Of a stretch of DNA of 64,000 bases, positions 11,920-21,362 are shown in pieces. Source of the DNA: Podarcis raffonei (taxonomy: Eukaryota > Chordata > Lepidosauria > Squamata > Lacertidae). The position numbers and the translations under genes are program-made. Where the stretch lies: contig NC_070614.1 of the NCBI RefSeq assembly GCF_027172205.1, positions 34,958,001-35,022,000 on the forward strand. Direction: 5' to 3'. Numbering within the stretch: position 1 is the stretch's first letter; every line of letters begins with the position of its first letter. The notes under the pieces are model-generated. The model was not told where the DNA came from and made no database searches. It saw only the letters and a program-made list of their open reading frames with translations.

Positions 11920-11956
11920 GGCGCTCACAGGCTAGCACCAACGGTGCCTCTAATGC
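11681..11956 (-). CDS. SRRM2: SRRM2 exon 2, first coding exon with start codon and cwf21 domain N-half
   Basis: The acceptor is a pyrimidine run ending CTGTAG just before 11956. A 37-nt 5' UTR leads to ATG at 11917-11919. An in-frame GTG nine bases upstream is not used, because the conserved protein starts MYNGIG. The exon encodes about 79 residues, including DILDHERKRKVELKCLEL, which begins the cwf21 domain known to contact PRPF8 in the spliceosome. The donor after 11681 is GTAGGT. It ends in phase 2 (GG), completed by the G that opens the next exon to give the conserved MEEQG-Y. Confidence 0.95.
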
Positions 11957-13306
11957 CTACAGAAAAAAACAGAGGATGTATGGCTAGAAGCAGAGGCAAA
12001 AGAACAACTGGCAGCTTCTGCCAACATTTTCCAAATACCAGGATGGATCCATGCCTCTTCACAATCAAGACTGAAAATATAAATGCACAGAAGAAATCCA
12101 TAGAACTCATGCAGTGCAACATGCTTCCCACAAATTCCAACATGAATCTAGTGCCAAACACCCCCTCACACACACTTTCCTTTCTTCTTACTTTGCCCCA
12201 TTAATGCACTCTATGCATCTTCAAATTTACTCCTTATCAAAGTCTCCCTTACTGCATTTCAGGCTTCCCTCATCTTCAAATTCTATCTGCTCCCCCAGAG
12301 AACTGTCTCACCTACAGCCTCTTACCTACATTTTTCCTGTTCAACACTTTTCCCTTTATGAACCTCCCAGGAACCTAATTTTTTTCATCCACCTGCTTTC
12401 AGAATTTGCTTAAATTTACTCATCCCATCCCCTAGAGAGCAGAGATGATCACAAAACCCTAGAGTCTTAACTTCCACTCTACTGAGCCCCTCTTCCTATT
12501 TTTACATTTTACACAAATACAACCCTATCCTTTGTTTCAAGATGGGGGCTTGAAACCCCACCAGTTTCAAGCCCCCAGCTAAGGCTACAATCCTGCTCAT
12601 TATTATCTGGGAGCTCAGTTGGACTTACCTCTGAGCAAAAAATCCAAACAAACCGCACACGATTGGCCTGCACACACTCCCCTCCTCCCTCACTATCCCA
12701 TTTGATCCTATTTCATAAACGGCTGAAATGCCAGCCCGATATTTTCCCAATCTGGCTCCAACCACCCCATTAACCTCCTCCTTTGAAGGACTGAACACCC
12801 CCTCCCAATCTTGTTATAACCTCTCTAGTCCCTATGAGGTTTCTAACCGGCTTAAAGGCCTGCGCCCCCCACCACATGCACCCACAACCTGGCTACGAGC
12901 AATCCATTCCTACATTCCCCACCCCCAAAAAGGCCTGGACAGCCATCTCTGTAGCAGTTTCAAGCCCCACCCCTGCCTCTACCCCTTACTAGGCCTTTCC
13001 TCCCTCCCCAGGAATATCCACACACACACAGCCCTACCTATTGGGCCGATTCACCTCAAGGCCTGATGGAGCCGTTCGAGACCCTCCCTCTGCCCGCACC
13101 CCAGCACTCAACCCAACACCCGCCCACGCATGCACCGCGTCCGTGACGCGCGCCCGCGCGCCCCCTGCCCAAACCCTCCCCTCCCTCCCCCTGCGCGACT
13201 CCCGAGATCGGGCCGCCCCGGAGTAGGCCTCTCACCCGCCTCCCTCGCGCTGCCCAGGGAGGCCGCTCTCTCTGCCTGCGCCACTCGCTCGCTCGCGCTC
13301 CCTCAC
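11957..13306 (-). other. SRRM2 intron 1
   Basis: The intron between the inferred non-coding exon 1 and the first coding exon. GC and CpG content climb steeply beyond 13060 as the promoter island begins. No gene is seen. Confidence 0.6.
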
Positions 13307-13570
13307 CCGACGCAGCAGCAGCAGCCGCGGCGCAGGCGAAGGGTGAAGGGGAGGAGGGGGAAAGGAGGAGGAGAGGCGGAACCGCCCCCCTTCCCGTCCA
13401 ATTCGCTCCCGTCTGTCCCTCTCCGCGCCCGCGGGGTTATGGGAAACGTAGTCCTTTCCTTCGTGATCAAGACCCCGACGCCAAGAGCCCGAGGCATGGA
13501 AAAGACTACAAATCCCGGCATGTAACGCAAGCAGCGCGAAGGTCGGACGCCATTTTCTAAAGCGCTCTGG
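13307..13570 (-). other. SRRM2: probable SRRM2 non-coding exon 1
   Basis: Inferred. The coding exon begins with a good acceptor, so at least one upstream exon exists. A strong minus-strand donor TCGG-GTGAGG lies at 13306/13305 inside the CpG island. A YY1 site in sense orientation (AAAATGGCGTC at 13556-13546) is the kind found just downstream of housekeeping start sites, which puts the start near 13560-13600. A second possible donor GTGAGA near 13234 cannot be excluded. Confidence 0.5.
13505..13522 (+). promoter_or_regulatory. ZNF143/THAP11-type site
   Basis: ACTACAAATCCCGGCATG closely matches the established ACTACAATTCCCAGCATGC consensus of ZNF143 (Staf/SBS motif). It sits in the CpG island about 200 bp upstream of the inferred SRRM2 donor. 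Confidence 0.7.
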
Positions 13571-13838
13571 GGAGAGGGATAGAGATGGGGGGGAGGGTGT
13601 TTCAGGAAGACTTTGCCCCTGCGGCTGGTTTTTCCTTTCGCTCTCTCACCCTCACTTTTTTTCCCTCTCTCTCTCGTACAGCAGTCACATCGATGCGCGA
13701 CGCACTTCGGAAGGCACCGCTAGTGGTGCGTGAGGGAGCGGGGACAGGACGAGACGAGACGGAACCGTCCCTCCCGTCAGCCACCGCGCGTTCCCAAATT
13801 AGAGAGGAGAGGGGAGGAATCCAGAGTAGAAAGCCAAA

Positions 13839-13848
13839 TCTCGCGAGA
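13839..13848. promoter_or_regulatory. TCTCGCGAGA (BANP-type) palindrome
   Basis: A perfect 10-bp palindrome inside a 16-bp perfect palindrome (13836-13851, AAATCTCGCGAGATTT). TCTCGCGAGA is the known CpG-island promoter element bound by BANP in a methylation-sensitive manner. Confidence 0.75.
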
Positions 13849-13907
13849 TTTCATTTGGAAAAGCCGCGTTGCGTCTATCGCGACGCAAAATGTTGCGTGT
13901 CTTCGAA

Positions 13908-13926
13908 GCATGCCGGGAACTGTAGT
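13908..13926 (-). promoter_or_regulatory. second ZNF143/THAP11-type site
   Basis: On the minus strand it reads ACTACAGTTCCCGGCATGC, one mismatch in the core of the consensus. It is oriented opposite to the site at 13505. Confidence 0.7.
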
Positions 13927-14336
13927 TCAGCTGTTCCCATTGCATAGCACTCGCACACACTTCTCATACAAGCGAGACAACAACTTCCAGAATGAATTGC
14001 GAGCTGATGTTGCTGCATTTTCTTTCCCGTTTCCCCTCACAGAGGAAAGAACGGGGAATTTTATTCCTAGAGGGACTTTCCATAAAGCCCAAAGGGAAAG
14101 TTTGGCTGGGAGTGGAGCATATCTTTCGTTGCGCTGCAGACGGTGGATTTTGGGGAAAGTTAAGGTAGCAATATTTCATCATCAATGCAGCCTTCTGCCA
14201 TTTTGTCAGCCCTGATATGTTCTCAGCTTCGCAGCGTGGCGAGCAGGGTTTAATTCTCAAGAGTCGTATTTACATTTTATTTTTATTTTTTAAGAAACTG
14301 CATTACCCAGAATGCACTGAATATGGACCCTAAACC

Positions 14337-14355
14337 TTCTGGGAAATGTAGTTTT
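14337..14355 (-). promoter_or_regulatory. further ZNF143-like site, outside the CpG island
   Basis: On the minus strand it contains ACTACATTTCCCAGAAG. A weaker plus-strand relative lies at 14295-14317. These sit beside repeat DNA and may derive from an old transposon end rather than act as promoter elements. Confidence 0.4.
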
Positions 14356-14367
14356 TACCAATTAAAT

Positions 14368-14657
14368 CACTGCCAGATTTACGTATGAGCTAAACAAGCT
14401 ATAGTTTAGGGCCCCACTCTTTTGGGGGCCCCCAAAAAAATTAAAGGGAGAAAAAAACGGATGTACATTTCCAAAATAGAAGATAAAAAACAAATAAAAT
14501 AAAACCTACATACCTATTAGGTCCATAAATTACCATATAGTATATATTCAACACAAAAAGCAGCAACAATTTGTTGTTGACAAAGGACAGCTGGACATAT
14601 AAAGGACCCCATTACCTTCAGTAGCTTAGGGCCTCATCAAACCTAAATCCGGCCCTG
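14368..14657. mobile_element. non-autonomous hAT element
   Basis: The ends form inverted repeats: the left begins CACTGCCAGATTTACG and the right, read inverted, begins CAGGGCCGGATTTAGG. Flanking 8-bp duplications AATTAAAT and AACTGAAT match at 6 of 8. No transposase is present. Confidence 0.65.
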
Positions 14658-14736
14658 AACTGAATATTTGTATTGGTTGCCTAGGGGTTAACCACCCAGC
14701 CCTCCACCTTTCATAGCTCTCAGAATAGCCGTAAGC

Positions 14737-14870
14737 CAGTGGTGGCCAAACTTGGCCCTCCAGCTGTTTTGGGACTACAATTCCCATCATCCCTGGCCAC
14801 TGGTCCTGTCAGCTAGGGATGATGGGAGTTGTAGTCCCAAAACAGCTGGGGGCAAGTTTGGCCACCACTG
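14737..14870. mobile_element. hAT-type fold-back MITE, copy 1
   Basis: A 134-bp near-perfect palindrome with termini CAGTGGTGGCCAAACTTG and its complement. The arms carry ACTACAATTCCCATCATCC. It is flanked by CCGTAAGC on the left and CCCTAAGC on the right, an 8-bp duplication typical of hAT insertion. Confidence 0.75.
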
Positions 14871-14878
14871 CCCTAAGC

Positions 14879-15015
14879 CAGGCTTCCTCAACCTTGGCCC
14901 TCCAGATGTTTTGGGCCCACAACTCCCATGATCCCTAGCTAGCAGGACCAGTGGTCAGGGATGATGGGAATTGTAGTCTCAAAAACATCTGGAGGGCCGA
15001 GGTTGAGGAAGCCTG
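14879..15015. mobile_element. hAT-type fold-back MITE, copy 2 (adjacent)
   Basis: A 137-bp inverted repeat with ends CAGGCTTCCTCAACCTTG and its complement, flanked by CCCTAAGC and CCCTAAGT. It shares the flank of copy 1, so the two insertions hit the same target octamer. A close relative lies at 39217-39351. Confidence 0.75.
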
Positions 15016-16369
15016 CCCTAAGTCATACATGGGAACTTCCAGCCCAGGAGCTTGCAAGGATCACCAGAAACGGCCCAGCCAAATGAGACTGCAGCTGAGT
15101 TACAACCTCCCACCTACCCACCCAAACTTTATTAACTTATTTTTGTTTCTACTGTTTCTCTTGATGCAGTTGTTCCTGACACGGTTTCCATGTAGTTTGA
15201 CCTAGAAAGCCTTAAACAGCTCAGGATTTCAAGACCTCAAGGACCACCTTTCCCCATATTAACTGACCCGGACCCTGAGATCATCCTCTGAGGTCCTTCT
15301 TCACGTGCCTCCTCCATGAGGGTGACAACACAAGAACGAGCCTTTTCTGCCATGGCTCCTGATGAGTGGAATGCTCTCCTCAGGGAGGTTCAGCTGCCGC
15401 CTTCATTATACACCTTTAAGCGCTTTAGACGTTCCTCTTTAACTAGGCCTTTCACTGATTGACATCCAACGACCTTTTAAAATATGTTCAGGGTGGGGAA
15501 TATTGGGTTGTTCTTGCTTCTATTTTTATTATGTCCTTTGTGTTTTTATATTGTGATTTTATGTATACCTACCAGTATATTATTCATCTCTATCCTGGAC
15601 TGCTGATCTTCAAACATTTAAATTTTTTGAAATTGGCCAGAACCGGCGATTATGGCACTGTTGCCAGGAAATGCAGGGCAAGCAATGCAGAAAGGTGGCC
15701 TTCACCAGCCACATCACCAACTGCCCCACAAGCCAGTCCTCCAACAAGTGAGTTGATAGCCATGTTGCCAATCCCCACATGAACAGGTGGCACTGCAATT
15801 GCATTCCAGGTTAGAAGAACCTCCAAGAAAATAAGCCTTGAAAAGACAGAAGGGCAAATGGGAATATTAGAATGTAAGAATATTGACGTAACGTTATCTA
15901 GAGTCTCTGTAATAACCTAATGAACTCAATTCTGGAGCATAGGGCTACAAATACGAAAGCAAAGACTACACCACGCAAGTCTTCCTCATTGCAAAATGTC
16001 TAGTAAACCTTTCACATCCGTTCTTACCATATACCTGAGCGGGGAAGCAGATCAAGAGTTTGGAATGCATGGTGCATGAGGAAAAGCTGGAGCCACTAGC
16101 CATATTTGGCCAAGGAAGAGATGATTAAGACGATGACAGAAGCTTTCAAATATTTAAGAAGCTAAACAAGAGAAGGAATAACGTCAGTTTTCCAAGCCTA
16201 GCAACTAATTTCTGTGGGAAATTGTCATAATAGAATCTCAGCTGGTATCACAAGCAAAAGTTTCATTTGCGCTGCTATGGGATTTGTTGTTTTTAATGTT
16301 CCATAATGACTCAGCCTTGTCCATTCATATTTTACTCTGTTAGTCTGATTCTGTGCATGTTCACTCAAA
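15016..16369. other. intergenic; CR1-type LINE 3' fragment at about 15290-15480
   Basis: The stretch from about 15290 resembles the 3' end of a CR1/L2 LINE ORF2 (plus strand; the ATGGCTCCTGATGAGTGGAA...CTCAGGGAGG region). The rest has no recognisable gene. Confidence 0.45.
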
Positions 16370-16925
16370 CATTAAACATTCTCGCTGCTGTTGCAGTTTA
16401 TAAGAATATCTTTCCTTTTTCCTTTGAAAACTCTGGTCCCAATATCCCCAAGAGGAAGGCTTCTGGTTCTTTTGTAAAAGTTTGTTTGAAGAAAAATTTA
16501 TTTCTTTGTATATCATATCCCAGAATTTTTTAATTTTATTGCATCCCCACCACATATGAATCATTGTCCCTTCAGCCTGTTTACACCTCCAGCATGTATT
16601 TGAGCATGTTCTGTACATCTTTGCTAACTTGCTGGGAGTTATATACCACTGTAGAATCCCCGCCGCGGGGATTTGAACCGCCGACCATGCGATCGGCAAG
16701 TCCTAGGCACTGAGGTTTTACCCACAGCGCCACCCGCGTCCCTCTTATATATACCAACATTGGTATATTTTCCCCCAAATCAATTGCCTACTTAGTCCTG
16801 ACTTCTTTGACTTCCTCGTCTTTAACCTCCCATTCAAGTAGGAGTTTGTACATTTTGGAGATTACTTTTGTCTTACTATATATTAATTCTTTTGCCAAAT
16901 CTCACACCTGTATTTTTCTTTAGCT
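16370..16925 (-). mobile_element. L1 LINE fragment (ORF2 C-terminal part), with a nested SINE piece
   Basis: Minus-strand translation shows WYITPSKLAKMYR and CWRCKQAEGTMIHMWWGC, then KFWDMIYKEI. These are the zinc-knuckle and C-terminal signatures seen intact in the L1 at 21724-23556. The upstream part (MYKLLLEWEV...) lies beyond a SINE head at about 16658-16744, with some L1 sequence lost at the junction. Confidence 0.75.
16658..16744 (-). mobile_element. Sauria-type SINE head, truncated
   Basis: A tRNA-like promoter in minus orientation, with an A box around GTGGCGCTGTGGG and a B box around GGTCGGCGGTTCAAATCC. Only the first 85-90 bp are present. It lies inside the L1 fragment. Confidence 0.7.
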
Positions 16926-17793
16926 TGTGCCTAATACTGTGGGGTTTGTTGAGTTTGGAGCAGAGATGCTGTTGCACGGAAAAACTGGAATACCTCAATT
17001 GTCCAGCTCTTTTTGTTGTTGTTAAAGTGTTTTCTTGCAAGGAAGTCACACAACTGGTGTCTGTTGGTTTTGCTTTATTGGGAAAGAGCTTGCAGGAGAA
17101 TCTGGAGAATGGTAGGTGAACGGTGGGTAGCCCTGTACCATTTCACTAAACACACCCTGCCCTACAATGAGGAATGTGGGGAATGTGATGCTTTTCATTA
17201 AAATGTGGGTGAAGAGTACAGAAGTGAAGCTCTCAAATCAAGTAGCTCTTGAAGTTTGAACAGCCCTTGTAAAAATGCCTTGCCATTGTTTGTGTGGACA
17301 CAGCCACCAATCCTACAAAAAAAAAGCGCAAACCTTTGGCATCGCCTCTTCAAGGTAAGTGTGCCCTATTGATACTGTTGACGTAAATATGTTTTGCGTG
17401 GCTTCTCATGCCTTGCTTAACTCTCTCCCGTCTCTTTTCCTGTCATGACCACAGGAAGGAGCTATAGCTTCGCAACCCACAATAACACATCCTGCCTTCT
17501 GTCTGAACCACTGCTAAGAATCAGAAGGTATTCCTGTTACTCCTGTTTGCACAGAAATGGAATTACGGTTGGAAGACTGTCGCCACTTCACTATCCACAA
17601 CATGGAGACTGGGCACTGTTGGTCTTAAACCTCCAGAGGCATAAAATGCAAGACTTGCTATGTTTTCTCAAGCAGAAACCAGCCAGACTTTAAGTATTTA
17701 TAGTCAGAGGCTATTGCACAATGTAATGACAGTAAACAACAAAAGTTGAATTCTTTTTTACTTCGCACTCAGACTCAAAATTATAAAGCAACA
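16926..17793. other. intergenic, nothing recognised
   Basis: About 870 bp without a gene, with no clear repeat family. Confidence 0.5.
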
Positions 17794-17958
17794 CAGGCTG
17801 CGTACACACTATACGTTTAAAGCACATCACCTCCCCTCAAAGAATCCTGGGACCTGTAGTTCACTCCCTCAGAACTGCAATTCCCAGCACCTTTAAACTA
17901 CATTTCCTGGTATTCTGGGGGAAGTCATGTGTGTTAAGTGCATTGTGCATATGCAGCC
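17794..17958. mobile_element. fold-back element, second family (AACTACA...CCCAG arms)
   Basis: An inverted-repeat element with ends GGCTGCGTACACAC and its approximate complement. The arms contain CCTGGGACCTGTAGTTCA and CTACATTTCCTGGTATTCTG. Relatives occur at about 35085-35340 and 50060-50282. Probably hAT-derived. Confidence 0.55.
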
Positions 17959-18044
17959 GCAGAAGGGAATATCAACTCTATCGCTACCAATATTACGCAG
18001 GCCTGAAATCCTTTCAACTGTGTGGCCATCTCAGTTAAAAGCAT

Positions 18045-18170
18045 ACAATGGGGTGGAAACCTGTGGCACTTGCTGAACTATAACTCTCATAATCTCTGAC
18101 CATTGGGATTGGGACCATTGGTGGGATTTGGAGTCCAGAAATATCTGGAGGGCTACAGGTTCCCTGCCAT
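18045..18170. mobile_element. hAT-type fold-back MITE, diverged
   Basis: An inverted pair: GTGGAAACCTGTGGCACTTG...GAACTATAACTCTCATAATC on the left against TGGAGTCCAGAAATATCTGG and CTACAGGTTCC on the right. Same general family as the element split at 21240/23857. Confidence 0.5.
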
Positions 18171-18399
18171 GTCACATGACAGACATATTGTTTATATTTG
18201 TCACTAAGCATTAGGTTGCTCCAGGGCAAGATCGTGTAGCTATACAACTATGCTACAAGTTCAGAAGTGATGCCACAGTGGGTTTACCAGCCTTCGTGTC
18301 ATGTTTGCAGACATCTTTGGAACTCAGAGTTGGTCTGCCAACAAACCGGATGCCAGAAGCCAGCTCCCCATAGAGCACGTCCTTGGGGATCCTCCCACC

Positions 18400-18740
18400 T
18401 TCCGGTTGTGAACGACTCTGGGGTTGCGGCGCTCATCTCGCTTTACAGGCCAAGGGAGCTGGCGTTTGTCCACAGACAGTTTTTCCGGGTCATGTGGCCA
18501 GCATGACTAAGCTGCTTCTGGTGAAACCAGAGCAGTGCACGGAAACACTGTTTACCTTCCCACTGGAGCAGTACCTATTTATCTACTTGCACTTTTTGGC
18601 GTGCTTTCGAACTGCTAGGTTGGCAGGAGCTGGGACCAAGCAACGGGAACTCACCCCGTCACAGGGATTTGAACCGCCGACCTTCTGATCGGCAAGCCCA
18701 GTGGCTCAGTGGTTTAGACCACAGTGCCACCCCTGTCCCA
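18400..18740 (-). mobile_element. Sauria-type SINE, near full length
   Basis: The tRNA-like head (B box GATCGGAAGGTCGGCGGTTC followed by AAATCCC on the minus strand) is at the right and the body runs left. It contains the conserved tract for CATGTGGCCAGCATGACTAA seen also at 61100 and 62770. Squamate-specific SINE, diverged. Confidence 0.75.
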
Positions 18741-19675
18741 ATGTGCACTTAGGAGAGCACATATTTGTCTGGAATTCTGTCCTGCCATTTGATAACCAAA
18801 ATTAAATTTCTATTTACTGTAAATCATAATCATTCTTTCCAAACGTCCATCTAAATGTATAAATTAACATGTGCAAATTTTACGGCAGCCTCTTTTTGTG
18901 TTTAAGCCAACGAAGTGCGCCATAATCCTCATGCCACAATAAAATGGGTTGTCTTGAAGGTGTCACAAGGCGCTTCACTGTGGCAGACTAATGTAGATAA
19001 GCAACCCTTCTAGCTGTTGCTGCTGTTCCCATTAACTAGTGAACCCATGTATTAGTGTTAAGAGAGAGGAGGGAAAGAGAAAAATGTCTCCATCCACTTT
19101 CTCCACCCAAAAGCAGAACCAATAAAAAGAGGTCGCCATCCCATTGTTCTCTGGAACACTGACTGAGAACAGCGGCACCTGCTTACGCAGAACTCCGAGT
19201 TTCGATGTGCAGGCAAAGATGGAAGGGCAGAGGTGAGGAGGCAGCAAGAACTCCTTCTCACTGGGCAGGTTGTAACAAGGACACCTTGGACATAATTAAG
19301 GAGCTCACACGGGCAAGCAAATCCCCAGGGAAGATCCCTCCACGAATTCAGGAGGGGAATGGGAAACAGAGGCAATTGTAGCCATGGGCTCCAAAAGCAC
19401 TCCGGCCATCAGCGCTGCCAGGCAAACACAAAGCTATGTTCCTGTGTTATTTGTGGGATCAAAGCCAAGGAACAAGCAGTTCCTGGAGGCAGATTCCAAG
19501 ATAATGACTCCAGCGGAAAAGTGAGCAGAGGCCTAAACCACACACACACAACCATCTTCCCGACAGGTGGATCCTGAAATAACTGAGGAAGCAGACTGGG
19601 TGAATATATACGTCAGCACTCAGCAAACTCAGGCCTACTGGGGCTGGGCCCATGCCACAGCTTGGACAAGTCTAG
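18741..19675. other. intergenic, nothing recognised
   Basis: No gene, RNA or clear repeat identified in this stretch. Confidence 0.5.
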
Positions 19676-19880
19676 CCTGAATAAAAATAAAAATAATTAT
19701 TATTTCTACCCTACCTATCAAGCTGGGTTTCCCCAGCCACTCTGGGTGGCTTACAGCATACACATAATATAAACATCAAGGGTTAAAAAAACCTTCCGAT
19801 ACAGGGCTGCCTTCAGATGTCTTCTAAAAGTTGTATAATTCTTTATCTCCTTGACATCTGAAGGGGTTGCATTGATCAGT
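19676..19880 (-). mobile_element. CR1/L2-type LINE 3' end
   Basis: The plus strand shows TACCCTACCTATCAAGCTGG followed by GTTTCCCCAGCCACTCTGGG, then CAGGGCTGCCTTCAGATGTC. This 3'-terminal LINE sequence recurs at 48930 and 58770. Minus orientation, 5' truncated. Confidence 0.6.
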
Positions 19881-20384
19881 GTAGGGCTTCCACCATGTTT
19901 TATCTCCTGCGATACATTGATGTTACATCTGATGTTGCAGCATGGTGGGAGATTAAGCATGGCAGTTTCCCAGAGCCAATCAGCTGCTCAGTTTCCATCC
20001 CATTGCAACCTTGCCACGTAAAGGGAAGAGGGTGGCAGGCAGCTGTTGTACCAAGTGGCTACAAAAAGCACTGGCAATGCCAGGGGTATGGTGGTAGGAA
20101 CCCAGTGCCCTCCAGGGCACCCCTCAGTGCCACAAGCCTGGCACCAGCCCTGTGAGCCAGTGAGGGTATTGATATGAGTGTTGTACTAGAACATTCCCCA
20201 CTTAGCCATGAAATTCGCTGGGTGATCTCAGGGGTTATCTACTTTTTTTCAGCCAAGACTACCTGGCAGGTTTGTTGTAAGGCTAGAATGGAAAAATGTT
20301 CATGACTGCCACTGCATGTTCCCCTACAAAAGGGAAGGATATCAAATTTGGTAGACATGTCCCTGGTATGATTTTTTTAAAAAA

Positions 20385-20545
20385 ATAACTATTATTTATT
20401 CTGATCCTGCACTTCCTCCAAAGTGCTATGGTGGCATACTTGGTCCACATGCATTATCTTCCAAAGAAGCCTATGGGGTGGGTTAACATGAGAGATAGTG
20501 AACGACCCAAGGCCATCAAGTAAGCTTTGCACCATTTCAACATGT
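20385..20545. repeat. MIR-like/tRNA-SINE-like repeat, diverged
   Basis: Contains CCAAAGTGCTATGGTGGCAT and GACCCAAGGCCATCAAGTAA, a degraded copy of the interspersed repeat best preserved at 53085-53270. Confidence 0.4.
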
Positions 20546-21239
20546 GCACAACATTTACAAGGTTCCAGATGCATTTTTATGAGAGTTTAGCATCTGGCAC
20601 CCAGAGGCAGGAGGAGGGAACCAACTTGGGAGCCATATTGATGAACAGAAAAAATAGCATTAAAGAGCAATCCCTCCCTAACAACGGCTCCTCTGTTCAA
20701 AATGGCAGGCTTCCGTGGCTGCTTTATGTGGATCAAGTACGATCTGTCTCCCATTCTGCCACTCTTAATGGCTCCCAGAATCTTGCACCCGAGGCAACCA
20801 CCTTGCTTTTCCTCATTGAAAGGTCCCCTCATACTCAGCTTCTCTCGCACACAGAGCACAATGGCACACAGCCCACTTGGACTTCCACAGTGACCTGGGT
20901 TTGTGTGTGCTGGTTGTGTAAAGGAACATGTCATCCTATATAAACTAGTTCCTTGATACTCAGATTTGACTTGGCTCCAAATAACTGACTCATGGTCAGC
21001 TCTGAGTTGCTGACAATTCAGCCCAGCTGGGGGTTTGGCTCTAGGTTTTTCAAAACAACATCCTGGAACAACTGTCTCTCACCCCTAGAGGCAAGGATTG
21101 TGACCCAACAGGACTCACTCACAAAATGAAGCATGTGCTCTGCTCCTATTTATCGAAAGCAGTCTTGGTTTCTGGAAAATTTGTGTCTGCTATGCGTGTG
21201 TCCCTACTTTTGCCTTCCGGTGGTTCATTGCTAACATGT
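20546..21239. other. intergenic, nothing recognised
   Basis: No supported feature. The short open frames here have no recognisable product. Confidence 0.5.
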
Positions 21240-21362
21240 TAAACAGAGGTGCTGAAGGTGTGACCTTCCAGATATTTGTTGGCCCTGCAGATGTTGCTGG
21301 ACCACAATTCCCATCAACCCTGACCCTTGGTGAACTGTCTGGAGCTGATGGGAGTTGGAGTG
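21240..21362. mobile_element. hAT-type fold-back MITE, left part (split by an LTR)
   Basis: Arm sequence GATGTTGCTGGACCACAATT then CCCATCAACCC, and the reverse arm GCTGATGGGAGTTGGAG. It breaks at 21362 where the LTR begins. The missing end resumes at 23857 (AGTCCAATGATATTGG). Confidence 0.65.

Larger units (their letters stand above)
13060..13950. promoter_or_regulatory. CpG-island promoter of SRRM2
   Basis: Dense CpG dinucleotides with no TATA box, in sharp contrast to the AT-rich flanks. It contains two ZNF143-like sites (13505-13522 and 13908-13926), a YY1 site (13546-13556) and a perfect TCTCGCGAGA (13839-13848). This is the typical make-up of a broadly expressed vertebrate promoter. It may fire in both directions, but no plus-strand gene follows that I can recognise. 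Confidence 0.75.

Noticed and set aside
13041-13525. Plus-strand frames in the SRRM2 CpG island
   Set aside because: GC-rich DNA lacks stops by composition; no recognisable protein.
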